NCBI GenBank assembly: GCA_024227995.1
Contig: CP100465.1
Coordinates: forward strand, 1,736,001-1,800,000
Direction: 5' to 3'
From: Halomicrococcus gelatinilyticus
GTDB taxonomy: Archaea > Halobacteriota > Halobacteria > Halobacteriales > Haladaptataceae
Length of the DNA: 64,000 nt
Part shown: positions 28,231 to 38,076 of the stretch, in pieces
How the letters are laid out: the number at the start of each line of letters is the position of its first letter
Numbering within the stretch: position 1 is the first letter of the stretch
Translations under genes and position numbers: made by a program
The notes under the pieces: generated by a model
What the model was told of the DNA's origin: nothing
Database searches by the model: none
The model's input: only the letters and a program-made list of their open reading frames with translations

Positions 28231-29248
28231 CGTTCACCTCCTGGCTTGCGGCCGGTCCGTCGAGGACGGTCGACGCGTCGCGGTCCGACCCGTAGTAGAC
28301 GCAGGACGCCCGTTGGCCGTTCGCGACGGCGTGCAGCGGCGGCTGGCCCTCCCGCCGGCACGCCTCGGTCGCGTGCGGACAGCGCGGATGGAATCGACAG
28401 CCGTCCGGAGGGTCGACGGGGTCGGCCAGCGACCCCTCGATGGGCCTGAGTTCGGTCCCCTGCCCCGGCAGGCAGTCGAGCAGCGCCTGGGTGTAGGGAT
28501 GGCTCGGCTGGTCGAACACGTCGTGGACGTCGCCGCGCTCCATCACCTTCCCGGCGTACATGATGACGACGCGGTCGGCGATCTCGGCGACGACGCCGAG
28601 GTCGTGCGTGACGAACAGGACGGCCATGTCGCGTTCGGCCTGCAGGTCCGCGAGCAGGTCCAGTATCTGGGCCTCGATGGTCACGTCGAGCGCGGTCGTC
28701 GGTTCGTCGGCGATGAGCAGGTCGGGGTCGGACGCGAGCGCCATGGCGATGACCGCCCGCTGGCGCATCCCGCCCGAGAACTCGTGGGGGTAGTCGTCGA
28801 CGCGCGTCGACGCCTTCGGGATGCCGACCCGTTCGAGCAGGTCGATGGCCCGCCGTCGAGCGGCGGCGTCGCCCACGTCGCGGTGGAACTGCATCGTCTC
28901 GACGATCTGCGCGCCGACGGTGTACACCGGGTCGAGTGCGTTCTGCGGATTCTGGAAGACGTGGGCGATGCGGTTGCCCCTGACGTTCCGCAGTCGCTTC
29001 TCCGAGTACTCCGTGAGGTCGTCGCCGTCGAAGACGATGCGGCCGTCCGTGACCTCGCCCGGCGGCGTCGGGATGAGTCGCGTGACGGACTCGCAGGTGA
29101 CGGTCTTGCCGGACCCCGACTCGCCGACGAGGCACACCGTCTCGCCGCGGTCGACGTCGAAGGAGACGCCGTCGACCGCCCTGACCGTCCCGTCGCGGGT
29201 GTCGAACTGCGTGTGCAGGTTCTCCACCGAGAGCAGCGGGTCGTCCAT
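28223..29248 (-). CDS. dppD: Peptide-type ABC transporter ATPase (OppD/DppD family)
   Basis: 341 aa. Walker A GESGSGKT, signature [15 protein letters not shown], Walker [15 protein letters not shown], and the oligopeptide C-terminal block [15 protein letters not shown]. It pairs with the DppF-type ATPase. Its ATG shares a base with the dppC stop. Confidence 0.92.
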   Translation of the reverse strand: MDDPLLSVENLHTQFDTRDGTVRAVDGVSFDVDRGETVCLVGESGSGKTVTCESVTRLIPTPPGEVTDGRIVFDGDDLTEYSEKRLRNVRGNRIAHVFQNPQNALDPVYTVGAQIVETMQFHRDVGDAAARRRAIDLLERVGIPKASTRVDDYPHEFSGGMRQRAVIAMALASDPDLLIADEPTTALDVTIEAQILDLLADLQAERDMAVLFVTHDLGVVAEIADRVVIMYAGKVMERGDVHDVFDQPSHPYTQALLDCLPGQGTELRPIEGSLADPVDPPDGCRFHPRCPHATEACRREGQPPLHAVANGQRASCVYYGSDRDASTVLDGPAASQEVNDD

Positions 29249-30465
29249 CAGCCGCTCACCCCCTCGACGCGGGGGTCGAGCACGTCGCGTAGCGCGTCAC
29301 CCAGGACGTTGAACGAGAGCGTCGTGAGCACGAGCACGACGACGGTCGACCCGGACTGCCACCAGAGGAACGTCGGGAAGCTGGGGTTGTGCATGGCACC
29401 CCGGATGAGGTAGCCCCACGAGTCGTACGCGGAGATGGGGCCGAGCTTCAGGAACGACAGCGTCGTCTCGATGATGATGAGCGTGGGAATCTGGAGCGTC
29501 ACGGCGGTCACCACCGTGCTCGAGACGTTCGGGACGAGGTGCCGGCGGACGACCTGGAGGCGACTGCTGCCCGCGGCCCGGGCGGCCTGGACGAACTGGG
29601 CCTCGCTGGTCTGGAGCGTGTCGCTGCGAACCAGGCGCGCGATGCCGCCCCAGTTCAGCAGCCCGAAGATGAGGATGAGCAACACCAGTTCGACGTCGGA
29701 GTACAGCGCCCGCGCGACGAGGTAGACGAAGAAGGCCGGCACGGCCTGCTGGACGTCGACGTAGCGCATCAGCACCTCGTCGACGCGGCCGCCGTAGTGG
29801 GCCGCGACGGTGCCGACGACCGTCGCCAGCGGCACCACGAGCATCGAGGTTATCAGCGCGATCTGGAGCGCCATCCGACTGCCGCGCAGGATGCTCAGCG
29901 CGACGTCCTTGCCGGCAACGGTCGTCCCGAGCGGGTGCAACCACGTCCCCTGACACATGTTGCCCTCGACCGGGCCGGCACAGAGCGAGGGGTTGTTCAC
30001 GTACCGCTCGAACCCGACGGGCGGTTGTTTCGCCGAGATGCCGAGGTAGCCCGGGTCGTGGGCGACCATGTACTCGCGGAGCGGCCCGGCGAGCACCGGG
30101 CCGACGAGCCCCGCGAGGAAGAACAGGCCGATGTAGGCGAGACTCGCGGTCGCCAGCCAGTCGGTCCGGAGCTGGTCCCAGTAGTAGCGGGCCAGCCGGG
30201 GTTTCTGGACGAGCGGGGCGACGACGTAGAACGCGAAGACGGCGAGCGAGAGGAGGAACAGCCAGTCGAGGAGGGTGACGTCCCACCACTCGACCGTCGG
30301 CTCTCCGGAGGGGACGACGAGGTGGTCGTAGAGGAAGGCGGCGACGAGGAGGCCGACGACGCCGAGGAACGCCTTCGTCCGTCGACTCGCGAGGCGGCGA
30401 CTGCCGTCCAGCGAGTCCCAGTCGACGGACTCGACGTCGGTCGCGCGGGCGGCAGGACCGCTCAT
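29248..30465 (-). CDS. dppC: Peptide-type ABC transporter permease (DppC family)
   Basis: 405 aa. The BPD-type permease core is in the second half (about 190-400): GSRMALQIALITSMLVVPLATVVG in pieces, the ATPase contact EAQFVQAARAAGSSRLQVV and DPRVEG at the end. The first 190 residues add two extra hydrophobic segments (about 33-50 and 68-88) and an external loop with two Cys (SLCAGPVEGNMCQGTW), longer than bacterial DppC. It is first in the minus-strand operon. Confidence 0.9.
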   Translation of the reverse strand: MSGPAARATDVESVDWDSLDGSRRLASRRTKAFLGVVGLLVAAFLYDHLVVPSGEPTVEWWDVTLLDWLFLLSLAVFAFYVVAPLVQKPRLARYYWDQLRTDWLATASLAYIGLFFLAGLVGPVLAGPLREYMVAHDPGYLGISAKQPPVGFERYVNNPSLCAGPVEGNMCQGTWLHPLGTTVAGKDVALSILRGSRMALQIALITSMLVVPLATVVGTVAAHYGGRVDEVLMRYVDVQQAVPAFFVYLVARALYSDVELVLLILIFGLLNWGGIARLVRSDTLQTSEAQFVQAARAAGSSRLQVVRRHLVPNVSSTVVTAVTLQIPTLIIIETTLSFLKLGPISAYDSWGYLIRGAMHNPSFPTFLWWQSGSTVVVLVLTTLSFNVLGDALRDVLDPRVEGVSG

Positions 30466-30838
30466 GAACGGGGGTCACCCCCGTGTCGTGGTGCAGGATG
30501 GAAGTCGGGTTGGGGGACTAGGAGCGGATGCGGAAGCATGTTACGATTGAGACAATTACGACTACTAAAAACTTGAGGTCGTGTGGCACACGAGGCGTCG
30601 ACCGACTGTTGCGGACGCCCGCTGGCTCGAATCCGGCGAAACATTCATACTGTTACGCGAGTGGAAACCTAACATGGCTTATAGGTCCCCGGACGCTCTA
30701 CACGACGCGTCCGCCGGTGGCCGCGGGACAGCGTCGCCCTCGCGGGACCGGCACGCCCCTCCAGCAGAACCGGGCGGAACCGAACGCGGTCGTCGACCGG
30801 AGAACGCGGCTGACGGAACCTGGGCCCGGTGACCGGCG
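30466..30838. other. Divergent promoter region of the dpp genes
   Basis: 373 bases with no credible gene. On minus, TTTTTAGT around 30565-30572 is a TATA-like box for dppC. On plus, GGCTTATAGG around 30673-30683 is one for dppB, giving it a leader of about 130 bases. A 6-bp inverted repeat (TCGTGT/ACACGA, 30579-30593) lies beside the dppC box and could be an operator. Confidence 0.45.
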
Positions 30839-31762
30839 ATGTGGCGATACCTCACCCGTCGGTTGCTCTGGACCGCCTTCGCCGCGTACCTCATCCTCTC
30901 GGTGACGTTCCTCGCGTTCGCGGCCGCGCCGCCGCCGGTGACGACGGAGGGCGAGTCGCCGATATCGACTCCGGCGCGGTGGCCGTCGACGCAGGACGAG
31001 ACGTCGCTGCTCACCCAGTACACGGACTGGATCGTCCAGTACGCCACGCTCGACTTCGAGAAGGAGACGATCGACCGCATCGCCGGTGCGCTGAAGGTCA
31101 CGCTCGCCTACCTCGCCCCGGCGTTGCTCGCGGCGGTCGTCGGCGGGGTGGTGCTCGGCGTGTACGCGGCCGTCAACCGCGGGACGTTGCCGGGTCGCTT
31201 CGCCACGCTGGCGACCTACGTCGTCGTCGGCATCCCGAGCTACTGGATTGCCGAATGGTCCGTGATACTGGCGTACGAGCGACTCGGAGTGATGCGCAAG
31301 TTCGCCTACGACCCCAGCCTTGACCCCTGGAGCGGGAAGAACCTCCCCATCACCCTCCTGCCGCTCGCCGTCGTGCTCGTCAGCATGCTCGCCGTCCAGG
31401 CGCGGTACGCCCGCTCCGAATCGGCCGAACACGTGCACGCCGAATTCGTGAAGACGCTCCGCGCCAACGGCGCGCGACCGCTGGACGTCGCCCGGCACGT
31501 CGTCCGCAACGCCGCGATGCCGCTGCTCTCGCTGTTCTTCATCCGGACCATCACGATGCTGTTCATCACCGTCGCGGTCGCCGAAGTCGTCTTCGGCCTT
31601 CCCGGCATCGGCTGGCTCGCGCTCTGGGCCGTCCGCAACCGTGAGATCGACATCGTCATCCTCACGACGATGATCCCGGTCGGACTCGCGCTCTTCGGCA
31701 ACCTCCTTCAGGACGTCGCCTACGTGAAACTCGACCCGCGCGTCGAGTTCGGCGACCGGTAG
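30839..31762 (+). CDS. dppB: Peptide-type ABC transporter permease (DppB family)
   Basis: 307 aa. BPD-type permease with about six hydrophobic helices. Family blocks FVKTLRANGARPLDVARHVVRNA and FGLPGIGWLALWAV are seen. The external loop near residues 30-65 is long. In most operons dppB and dppC are adjacent and codirectional; here dppB is divergent from dppCDF. No binding protein occurs within the window. Confidence 0.9.
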   Translation: MWRYLTRRLLWTAFAAYLILSVTFLAFAAAPPPVTTEGESPISTPARWPSTQDETSLLTQYTDWIVQYATLDFEKETIDRIAGALKVTLAYLAPALLAAVVGGVVLGVYAAVNRGTLPGRFATLATYVVVGIPSYWIAEWSVILAYERLGVMRKFAYDPSLDPWSGKNLPITLLPLAVVLVSMLAVQARYARSESAEHVHAEFVKTLRANGARPLDVARHVVRNAAMPLLSLFFIRTITMLFITVAVAEVVFGLPGIGWLALWAVRNREIDIVILTTMIPVGLALFGNLLQDVAYVKLDPRVEFGDR

Positions 31763-31806
31763 CGGACCGCCGGCGACGGAAGCTTCCCACCGTCGCAGTC
31801 TTCGTC

Positions 31807-31992
31807 CTACTCCTGCGTCTCGACCGTCGCGTCGGGCGCGTTCTTCTTCACGCTCTCGATGCCCTTCCTCGCGCCCGCCTTCCGGTCGTAGCCCTCGCCG
31901 CTGTCGGCGATGACGTTGCCGTTGTCGTGGACCAGTCGCCACCGCCACTCGTCGGCCTGGTCGCGGTACAGTTCGAATGTCGCTTTGCTCAT
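31807..31992 (-). CDS. Small DUF1508/YegP-like protein
   Basis: 61 aa. One copy of the YegP-like repeat: FELYRDQADEWRWRLVHDNGNVIADSGEGY followed by KAGARKGIESVKKNAP (pieces). Such single-repeat proteins are common in haloarchaea and of unknown role. ATG 31992 matches the conserved start MSKATFELY. Confidence 0.85.
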   Translation of the reverse strand: MSKATFELYRDQADEWRWRLVHDNGNVIADSGEGYDRKAGARKGIESVKKNAPDATVETQE

Positions 31993-32077
31993 GTTCCGTC
32001 GGTCGTCGGCCAGGGCTTTAATCGCGGTGTTCCCGGCCCGTACGTTCATCATCCTGCGCGTCGACACCCGCTGTCGG

Positions 32078-32701
32078 ATGCGAACGCGTTCGCTCGTTCC
32101 CGTCGTCCTGGTCCTCGGAACCCTCCTCTTCGCCGGTGCGTACCTCGCCGGGTACGCCGTCCCCGGCGAGTCGTCAATCGAGTCGTTCCAGGGTGCGGAG
32201 GTGGTCGACGTCCCCGACGAGGAGCCGTCGAGCCTCACCGAGCCCTCGTCGCCGCGGTTCCGGCGGTGGGTCGAGTTCCACGTCCACCGGTACGTCAACC
32301 GGGAGCGGGTCGAGCGCGGCAAGGAACCGCTGGAGTTCGACGCCGCCCTGCGCGACGTCGCGCGCGGACACAGCCAGGCGATGGCCCGCCAGGACTACTT
32401 CGCGCACGTCTCGCCCGCCGGCGAGGACCCCGGCGACCGCTACCGCGACGCCGACTACTACTGCCTGCGCGGTGCCGGCGAGAACATCGCGTACACCTAC
32501 TTCGACCGCCGGGTCCGGACCGACGGCGGCACCGTCGCCCGGTACCGGAACGCCTCGGAACTCGCCCGCGGCATCGTCTCCCAGTGGATGCACTCGGAAA
32601 GCCACCGCGAGAACCTCCTCTCGTCGAAGTGGAAACGGGAGGGAATCGGCCTCCACTACGGCGACGACGGCCGTCTGTTCGTCACGCAGAACTTCTGCTG
32701 A
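32078..32701 (+). CDS. Secreted CAP/SCP-domain protein
   Basis: 207 aa. One N-terminal hydrophobic segment (about 7-27) exports or anchors the protein. The CAP domain (about 70-207) shows RYVNRERVERG, VARGHSQAMARQDYFAHVSP, GAGENIAY and QWMHSESHRENLL, with the conserved His and Glu of the family pocket. Role outside the cell unknown; animal and bacterial relatives bind lipids or proteins. Confidence 0.9.
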   Translation: MRTRSLVPVVLVLGTLLFAGAYLAGYAVPGESSIESFQGAEVVDVPDEEPSSLTEPSSPRFRRWVEFHVHRYVNRERVERGKEPLEFDAALRDVARGHSQAMARQDYFAHVSPAGEDPGDRYRDADYYCLRGAGENIAYTYFDRRVRTDGGTVARYRNASELARGIVSQWMHSESHRENLLSSKWKREGIGLHYGDDGRLFVTQNFC

Positions 32702-32768
32702 CGGCCACAAACTACTAAGTGTCCGGCACGCCACCTCACGAAAGAGAAGTTACACTTCGGGTTGCACG

Positions 32769-33344
32769 ATGAGCGAAATACAACGTCGAGCATCCGACGA
32801 CGCTGAATCCGACACGCCGTCTCGTGACGTGATCTTTCAGGTGCTCGGTAATCAGCGACGACGGTACGCCCTTCACTATCTCAAGCACTACGAGAACCCG
32901 GCGGAGATCGGAACGCTCGCCACGCAGGTGGCGGCCTGGGAGAACGAGGTGCCAGCGTCGGACGTGACGTCACAGCAGCGCAAACGAGTGTACAACACCC
33001 TCCAGCAGGCTCATCTCCCGAAGCTGAACGAGACGGGGTTCGTCGAGTACGACGCCGCTCACGGACTGGTCGAACTGACCGACCGCGCCGGGGGTCTCGA
33101 CGTCTACCTCGAACTCGAACCGGAGAACAGCCTCCCGTGGTCGGAGTACTACCTCGTCCTCGGGGGTACCGGTCTCGCGCTGACGACCGCCGCGTGGCTC
33201 GACGCCGGCCCGCTCGGCGCCGTCCCGCCCGCCATCTGGGGGATGCTCCTGGGTGCGCTGGTCGTCGTCTCCGGCGTCGCCCAGCGCTACTACCGCCGGA
33301 ACGTCCGCCTCGGGCACGCCGAGGCACCCGTCGAGACCGAGTGA
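32769..33344 (+). CDS. Membrane-bound winged-helix protein (DUF7344-like)
   Basis: 191 aa. N-terminal winged HTH (about 20-105; VIFQVLGNQRRRYALHYLKHY, SQQRKRVYNTLQQAHLPKL) followed by two hydrophobic helices (about 128-145 and 153-172) and a short tail. The layout is typical of haloarchaeal HTH proteins tethered to the membrane. Targets unknown; no operon partner. Confidence 0.85.
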   Translation: MSEIQRRASDDAESDTPSRDVIFQVLGNQRRRYALHYLKHYENPAEIGTLATQVAAWENEVPASDVTSQQRKRVYNTLQQAHLPKLNETGFVEYDAAHGLVELTDRAGGLDVYLELEPENSLPWSEYYLVLGGTGLALTTAAWLDAGPLGAVPPAIWGMLLGALVVVSGVAQRYYRRNVRLGHAEAPVETE

Positions 33345-33353
33345 GGACGGGGG

Positions 33354-34364
33354 TCACTCCCTGACGAGGCGGACCCCTCCCGGCGACCGCTCCAGCGACA
33401 CGTCGTATCCGAATGCCGCGAGCAGGTCGCGGTTCGTCTCGACGTGGTCGGTCACCGCCGGCACCGTCATCTCGCCGCCCGCCAGCCCGAGGAAGACGAG
33501 CAACTGGTCGGCCAGGTGCTCGTCCACCGCGCCCGGCCCCGCGTGGAAGCCCAGGAAGGATTCGACGGCGTCGGCGGCGACCGTCTCCGCGGGCGTCCCG
33601 CGCTCGCCGTACTCGTCGAACCCGGCGACCGAGTGCTCGTAGTCCGCCCGCACGACCAGCGACGTCCCCGGCGAACGGGTGTCGACGTACGTCATCTGCG
33701 ACCCGGTCACGTCGTGGCCGGCCGCCTCGACCCGCTCGCGGGCCGTCGTCGCCTGGCGCTCGGCCACCTCCGCGTCCATAAGGTCGGTCGACGCCGTCGA
33801 GTAGACGCGGACGCCCGACGCCTCGCCCCGCTCCGCGAGCGAGAGCGGCGACGGCGACGAGGGCGCGAGCAGCAGCGTCGCCTCGCCGCCGCCGGCGGGA
33901 TAGAAGCCGGTCCGGGCGACGTCCACGGCGGCCGCCAGACCGGCGCGACGCAGCAGCGGGAGCTTCACCCGGCGGTAGAACGCCATCGGCGGCGACCACT
34001 TCACTTCCGTCCCGCCGCGGGCGGTCACGGCGAGCGGCTCGTCGAGCACGGTCGCCAGCGGGAGCAGCGCGTCGAACAGCAGCGTCACGCTCCCCGCGGT
34101 GCCGATGTCGACCGAGACCGTTCCTCCTGTCGGCGTCCCGGGTTCGAACGTCAGCGTCTCCGACCCGACGTCGTCGCCCTCGACCGTCGCGTCGCAGGCC
34201 TGCGCCACCGCGCGGACGGCCGTCCGGTGCTGCGGGCGGAGCCCCGGCTTCGGGCGGTTCGCGCGGACGCCCTCCATCCGGAACGGTTTCCCGGAGAGCG
34301 CGGACAGCGAGAGCGCCGTCCGGACGAGCTGGCCACCGCCGGTCGACCCGTCGAGTTCGAGCAT
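33354..34364 (-). CDS. rtcA: RNA 3'-terminal phosphate cyclase
   Basis: 336 aa. Converts RNA 3'-phosphate to a 2',3'-cyclic phosphate using ATP. Signatures are STGGGQLVRTALSLS at the N-terminus, RPKPGLRPQH, FYPAGGGE and the nucleotidylated His in DEHLADQL (about 290-297). Usual length. It converges on the HTH gene with only 9 bases between stops. Confidence 0.96.
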   Translation of the reverse strand: MLELDGSTGGGQLVRTALSLSALSGKPFRMEGVRANRPKPGLRPQHRTAVRAVAQACDATVEGDDVGSETLTFEPGTPTGGTVSVDIGTAGSVTLLFDALLPLATVLDEPLAVTARGGTEVKWSPPMAFYRRVKLPLLRRAGLAAAVDVARTGFYPAGGGEATLLLAPSSPSPLSLAERGEASGVRVYSTASTDLMDAEVAERQATTARERVEAAGHDVTGSQMTYVDTRSPGTSLVVRADYEHSVAGFDEYGERGTPAETVAADAVESFLGFHAGPGAVDEHLADQLLVFLGLAGGEMTVPAVTDHVETNRDLLAAFGYDVSLERSPGGVRLVRE

Positions 34365-34524
34365 CGCTGGCGATACGGTGCGGACGACCCTGTAGGTTAC
34401 GCGAGCGCGGCGGCGGATGGGGGGCGGCCGACGCGGCGGAGCGCGCCGACGCGATGCGAACGCCGTCGCTGGTGACGGTCGCGGCGTTGCGCACGAAAAG
34501 CGGCGACGGTCGTCCGGTACGGCG

Positions 34525-37365
34525 TTACTCCAGGTGGACGGCGGGTCGCATCGGCACGGCGTGGCGGGCCTTGTCCGCCGGGTCCGGGACGTCCTCGCCC
34601 TCGCGGTAGACCTCGACGTCGGCGTCGAACTCGCGCTCCAGGAAACCGACGGCGTCCTCGTAGACGGCCACCTCGTCGACCTCGGAGAGGACCGCGACCT
34701 CGTCGTCGGGGCGCTCGCGCACGTCCTCGACGAGGTCCTGCACGAGGTCGTTGACGGCGTCGCCCTTCTCGCGCAGTTCCTCGTTCTGCATCACGCTACC
34801 CATCACGGCACCCACGTCGGGGCCAGTTGCCACGACCTCGTCGAGCACCGTCCGCTTCCAGTCGGCGGCGACGTACACCCGGACGGTGTCGGGGTCCGTC
34901 TCGGTCACGTCGACGATGTCGCGCACGTCCTCGGTCAGGTTCTCGACGAGGCTCTCCTCCAGTTCCGTCGTCGCGCTCTCGAACGCGGGGTCGGGGTCGG
35001 GCCACGCGGCCTCGGCGATGGGGTCGCCCGTGAGACGCTCGTGCAGTTCCGTCGCCATGAACGGGACGAACGGGGCCAGCAGGCGCAGGCGCGTCCGCAG
35101 CACCTCCTGCAGCGTCCAGCGCGCACCGGGTCGGTCCAGGTCGGCGCGCTTGCGGTACCACTTCAGGTGCTCCTCGAAGGCGTAGAAGGCGGCCTGGCTG
35201 GCGGTCCGCGTCTCGAAGCGGTCCATCGCCGCGGTCGCCTCGCGGACGGTGGCCTGCAGCTTCGACAGCAGCCAGCGGTCGACGCGCTCCAGGTCGGGGT
35301 CGGCGGGCGTCTCCCCGTCGACGATCTCCATCGCGCGGTTCCAGAAGCGGTCCAGCTGGTCGCGGGTGCTCTCGACCTGCTCGGAGCGCCAGTCGTAGTC
35401 CTGCCACGGCTCGGCGCTGTTCAGCAGGAAGAAGCGGACGGTGTCCGCGCCGTACTTCTGGATGGCCTCCTGGGGCAGGACGACGTGGCCCTTCGAGGAG
35501 GACATCTTCTCGCCCTCCAGCAGCCCCATGCCCATCACGGTGATGCCCTGCGGCCAGTTGGGCTGCTCGAAGAACTCCGCGTGGTGGAACAGGTAGAAGG
35601 TGAGGTGGTTGCTGATCAGGTCGTTGCCCGAGCAGCGGTAGTCGACGGGGTACCAGTAGTCCCACTCCTCGCGCAGGTCCAGCGCCGTCTCGTCCGGGTT
35701 CTCCACTTCCTCGGGCCCGAAGAACAGCGTGTCGAAGAAGTTCCGGTCCAGCGCCTCGACCGGCACGTCGTCGATGCGGTGGGCGATGGTGTAGTAGGAC
35801 ATGTACAGCGTCGAGTCCGACAGCGGCTCGATGACGAACTCGGGGTCCCACGGCAGTCGAGTGCCCAGGCCGTAGTTGCGGATGGCCGGCCACTCGTTCA
35901 GCCAGTCGATGGTGTGGTCGTACTGCTCGCGCGTGTTCTCCGGGATGGCGTCCAGCTGCGCGACCGCGTCGTGGGCCTTCTCCTTCCACTCGGCGTCGTC
36001 GTAGCGCAGGAACCACGTCTCCTGTTTCGCCACCTCGACGTCGCCGCCGCAGCGACAGACGACCTCCTCGCTGAACTCCTGCATCGAGTCGAACGACCCG
36101 CGGGCCTCGAAGTCGGCCTTCAGTTCGTCGCGGACGTCCTCGACGACCTCGCCGGCGTAGTCGCCGTACATCTCCCCCAGTCGTCCGCCGTGGAACTCGC
36201 GGTTGTACACTTCCTGGGTGGCGTCTGCCAGCGCGGGGTCGTCGCTGGATTCGATGCCGTGCTCCTCGACGGCGTCGCGGGCGGGGACCTCGCCGTACTC
36301 GTCGACGTCCAGGATGGCCACCGGCTCGATGGCTTCGACGTCGGCGGGGTCGATGTCGTACGCCTCCATCCGCTCGTCGTCGGCCTTGGCCTCCTGCAGC
36401 GCCATCCAGTCGTCCGGCGAGTGGGCGGGGACGGACATCACGACGCCCGTCGCGTTCTCGGCGTCGACGAAGCCGGCCGGCAGCACCAGCACCTCGTCGC
36501 CGGTGACCGGGTTCTCGACGCGCTCGCCGACGAGGCGCTCGCCCGTGAACCGGTCGTGCACCTCGACGTCGCGCTCCTGCAGGCGGAACTTCTCGGCGGC
36601 CGCCTCGGAGACGACCCAGCGTTCGCCGTCGACCGTGGCCTCGACGTAGTCGGCCTCGGGGTCGATGTAGGCGTTCGTGACGCCGTGGACCGTCTCCGGG
36701 CGCAGGGTCGCCATCGGCACGACCGCGTCGCCGGTGCGGAACTTGACCAGGGTGTACTCCTGGAACTCCGCCTCCTCTCCCTCCAGCAGGTCGTGGGTCG
36801 TGACCGGGTTCTCCTCCTCGGTGCAGTACTTGACGGGGTGCAGGCCCTTCTCCAGCAGGCCGCGCTCCTTCAGCGTCTCGTACTGCCAGGTGATGAACTT
36901 CGAGTAGCGGTCGTCGTTCGTGGTGAACTGGCGACGCCAGTCGATGGACAGCCCCAGCGACTTCATGTTCTTCCGGTAGCTGTTCTCGATGAAGTGGCGG
37001 GCGAAGCCCATCGGCGTCTCCATCTCCGCCAGCTGCTCGTCGGAGACGTTGTAGGTGTCCTGCAGCACCGACAGCTGGTCCTCTTCGCGCTTTTTCAGGC
37101 GCTCGACGGCGCCGACGATGGGCGTCCCCGTGACGTGCCACGCGATGGGGAAGAGGACGTTGTCCCCCTGCAGACGACGGTAGCGCGCCCACACGTCCGG
37201 CACGGTGTACGTCCTGGCGTGGCCGATGTGCATCCCGCCGCTGGGATACGGGTAGGGGACCGTGACGAAGGTGGCCTCCCCGTCGTCGGGGTCCACCTCG
37301 TAGCGCCCCTCCTCGGCCCATCGGGACTGCCACTTCTCCTCGATCTCCCGCGGGTCGTAGTCCAT
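34525..37365 (-). CDS. leuS: Leucyl-tRNA synthetase
   Basis: 946 aa, archaeal-type LeuRS. HIGH motif PSGGMHIGHART (about 40-50), a CP1 editing domain (about 230-430) with the VMSVPAHSPDDW block, a zinc-type CRCGG pair, and KMSKS equivalent EKMSSSKGHV. ATG 37365 is chosen because the TATA-like CTTTTAAT (about 37387-37394, minus) lies 26 bases upstream; ATG 37374 is the other option. A very long antisense frame on plus across this gene is a GC artefact. Confidence 0.97.
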   Translation of the reverse strand: MDYDPREIEEKWQSRWAEEGRYEVDPDDGEATFVTVPYPYPSGGMHIGHARTYTVPDVWARYRRLQGDNVLFPIAWHVTGTPIVGAVERLKKREEDQLSVLQDTYNVSDEQLAEMETPMGFARHFIENSYRKNMKSLGLSIDWRRQFTTNDDRYSKFITWQYETLKERGLLEKGLHPVKYCTEEENPVTTHDLLEGEEAEFQEYTLVKFRTGDAVVPMATLRPETVHGVTNAYIDPEADYVEATVDGERWVVSEAAAEKFRLQERDVEVHDRFTGERLVGERVENPVTGDEVLVLPAGFVDAENATGVVMSVPAHSPDDWMALQEAKADDERMEAYDIDPADVEAIEPVAILDVDEYGEVPARDAVEEHGIESSDDPALADATQEVYNREFHGGRLGEMYGDYAGEVVEDVRDELKADFEARGSFDSMQEFSEEVVCRCGGDVEVAKQETWFLRYDDAEWKEKAHDAVAQLDAIPENTREQYDHTIDWLNEWPAIRNYGLGTRLPWDPEFVIEPLSDSTLYMSYYTIAHRIDDVPVEALDRNFFDTLFFGPEEVENPDETALDLREEWDYWYPVDYRCSGNDLISNHLTFYLFHHAEFFEQPNWPQGITVMGMGLLEGEKMSSSKGHVVLPQEAIQKYGADTVRFFLLNSAEPWQDYDWRSEQVESTRDQLDRFWNRAMEIVDGETPADPDLERVDRWLLSKLQATVREATAAMDRFETRTASQAAFYAFEEHLKWYRKRADLDRPGARWTLQEVLRTRLRLLAPFVPFMATELHERLTGDPIAEAAWPDPDPAFESATTELEESLVENLTEDVRDIVDVTETDPDTVRVYVAADWKRTVLDEVVATGPDVGAVMGSVMQNEELREKGDAVNDLVQDLVEDVRERPDDEVAVLSEVDEVAVYEDAVGFLEREFDADVEVYREGEDVPDPADKARHAVPMRPAVHLE

Positions 37366-37487
37366 ACAGGTCATTCCGTACAGGCGATTAAAAGAACTAC
37401 CATACCTGACTGTCCGGTCTGTCTGTGCGCGAGTAGTCGTTTCCCGGGAACGGGGCGTCGGCCGTCGCGGTCGCCGACCCCTCTCTC

Positions 37488-37946
37488 CTACTGGGGGTCC
37501 AGCGACGCCAGTCCCTCGTCGAGGAGGTCGCCGAGCACCTCGCGGGCGTGGCCGTCGGGGTCGACGCCCTCGTAGGCCGCCTGCACCTCGCCGTGGGCGA
37601 GGACGAACGTCGTCCGGGCGGTGTACCCCTCGTCGACGTCGACGTCGAACGCCGCGGCGACCTCGCCGTCCGGGTCGGCGAGCAGGTCGAAGTCGAGGTC
37701 GTACTTGTCGGCGAACGCCTCGTGGCTGTCGACGTCGTCGGTCGAGACGCCGTACACCGCGACGTCGGCGTCGCGGTACGACTCTAGCTCCTTGTCGAAC
37801 TGCTTGGCCTCGACGGTGCACCCGGGCGTGTCGTCGCGCGGGTAGAAGTAGAGGACGGTCGGCTCCTCGAAGTCGGGTTCGACCGTCTCGCCGTGCTGGT
37901 TTTGCGCCGCTACCGCCGGTGCGTCGTCGCCGTCGTCGAGCGTCAT
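37488..37946 (-). CDS. bcp: Thioredoxin-dependent peroxiredoxin, Bcp/PrxQ family
   Basis: 152 aa. Peroxidatic Cys in DDTPGCTVEAKQF (about residue 46). The resolving Cys found five residues later in many PrxQ enzymes is Lys here and no other Cys is seen, so it is likely a 1-Cys enzyme needing an outside reductant. Reduces hydroperoxides in the cytoplasm. Confidence 0.93.
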   Translation of the reverse strand: MTLDDGDDAPAVAAQNQHGETVEPDFEEPTVLYFYPRDDTPGCTVEAKQFDKELESYRDADVAVYGVSTDDVDSHEAFADKYDLDFDLLADPDGEVAAAFDVDVDEGYTARTTFVLAHGEVQAAYEGVDPDGHAREVLGDLLDEGLASLDPQ

Positions 37947-38076
37947 GTCCGGGCCTACCGTCCCGGGCGGCAAGCCGCTTGTGGTCGCGGCACCCTGGTA
38001 GTCGTACGCAGCGCCAGTGGCGAATCTGCGGACGGAACGGACGACGCCCGTCGAAAAGTCGGGTGCGACCGGACCG

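Noticed and set aside
30621-30636. A T-arm-like hairpin (GCTGG-CTCGAAT-CCGGC)
   Set aside because: I looked for a tRNA around it, but there is no matching acceptor, D arm or anticodon arm at the right spacing.
34417-37575. A 1052-codon open frame on plus, opposite leuS
   Set aside because: It is antisense to a perfectly conserved leucyl-tRNA synthetase. Its product is a Val/Leu/Arg/Asp-rich low-complexity string typical of GC-rich shadow frames.
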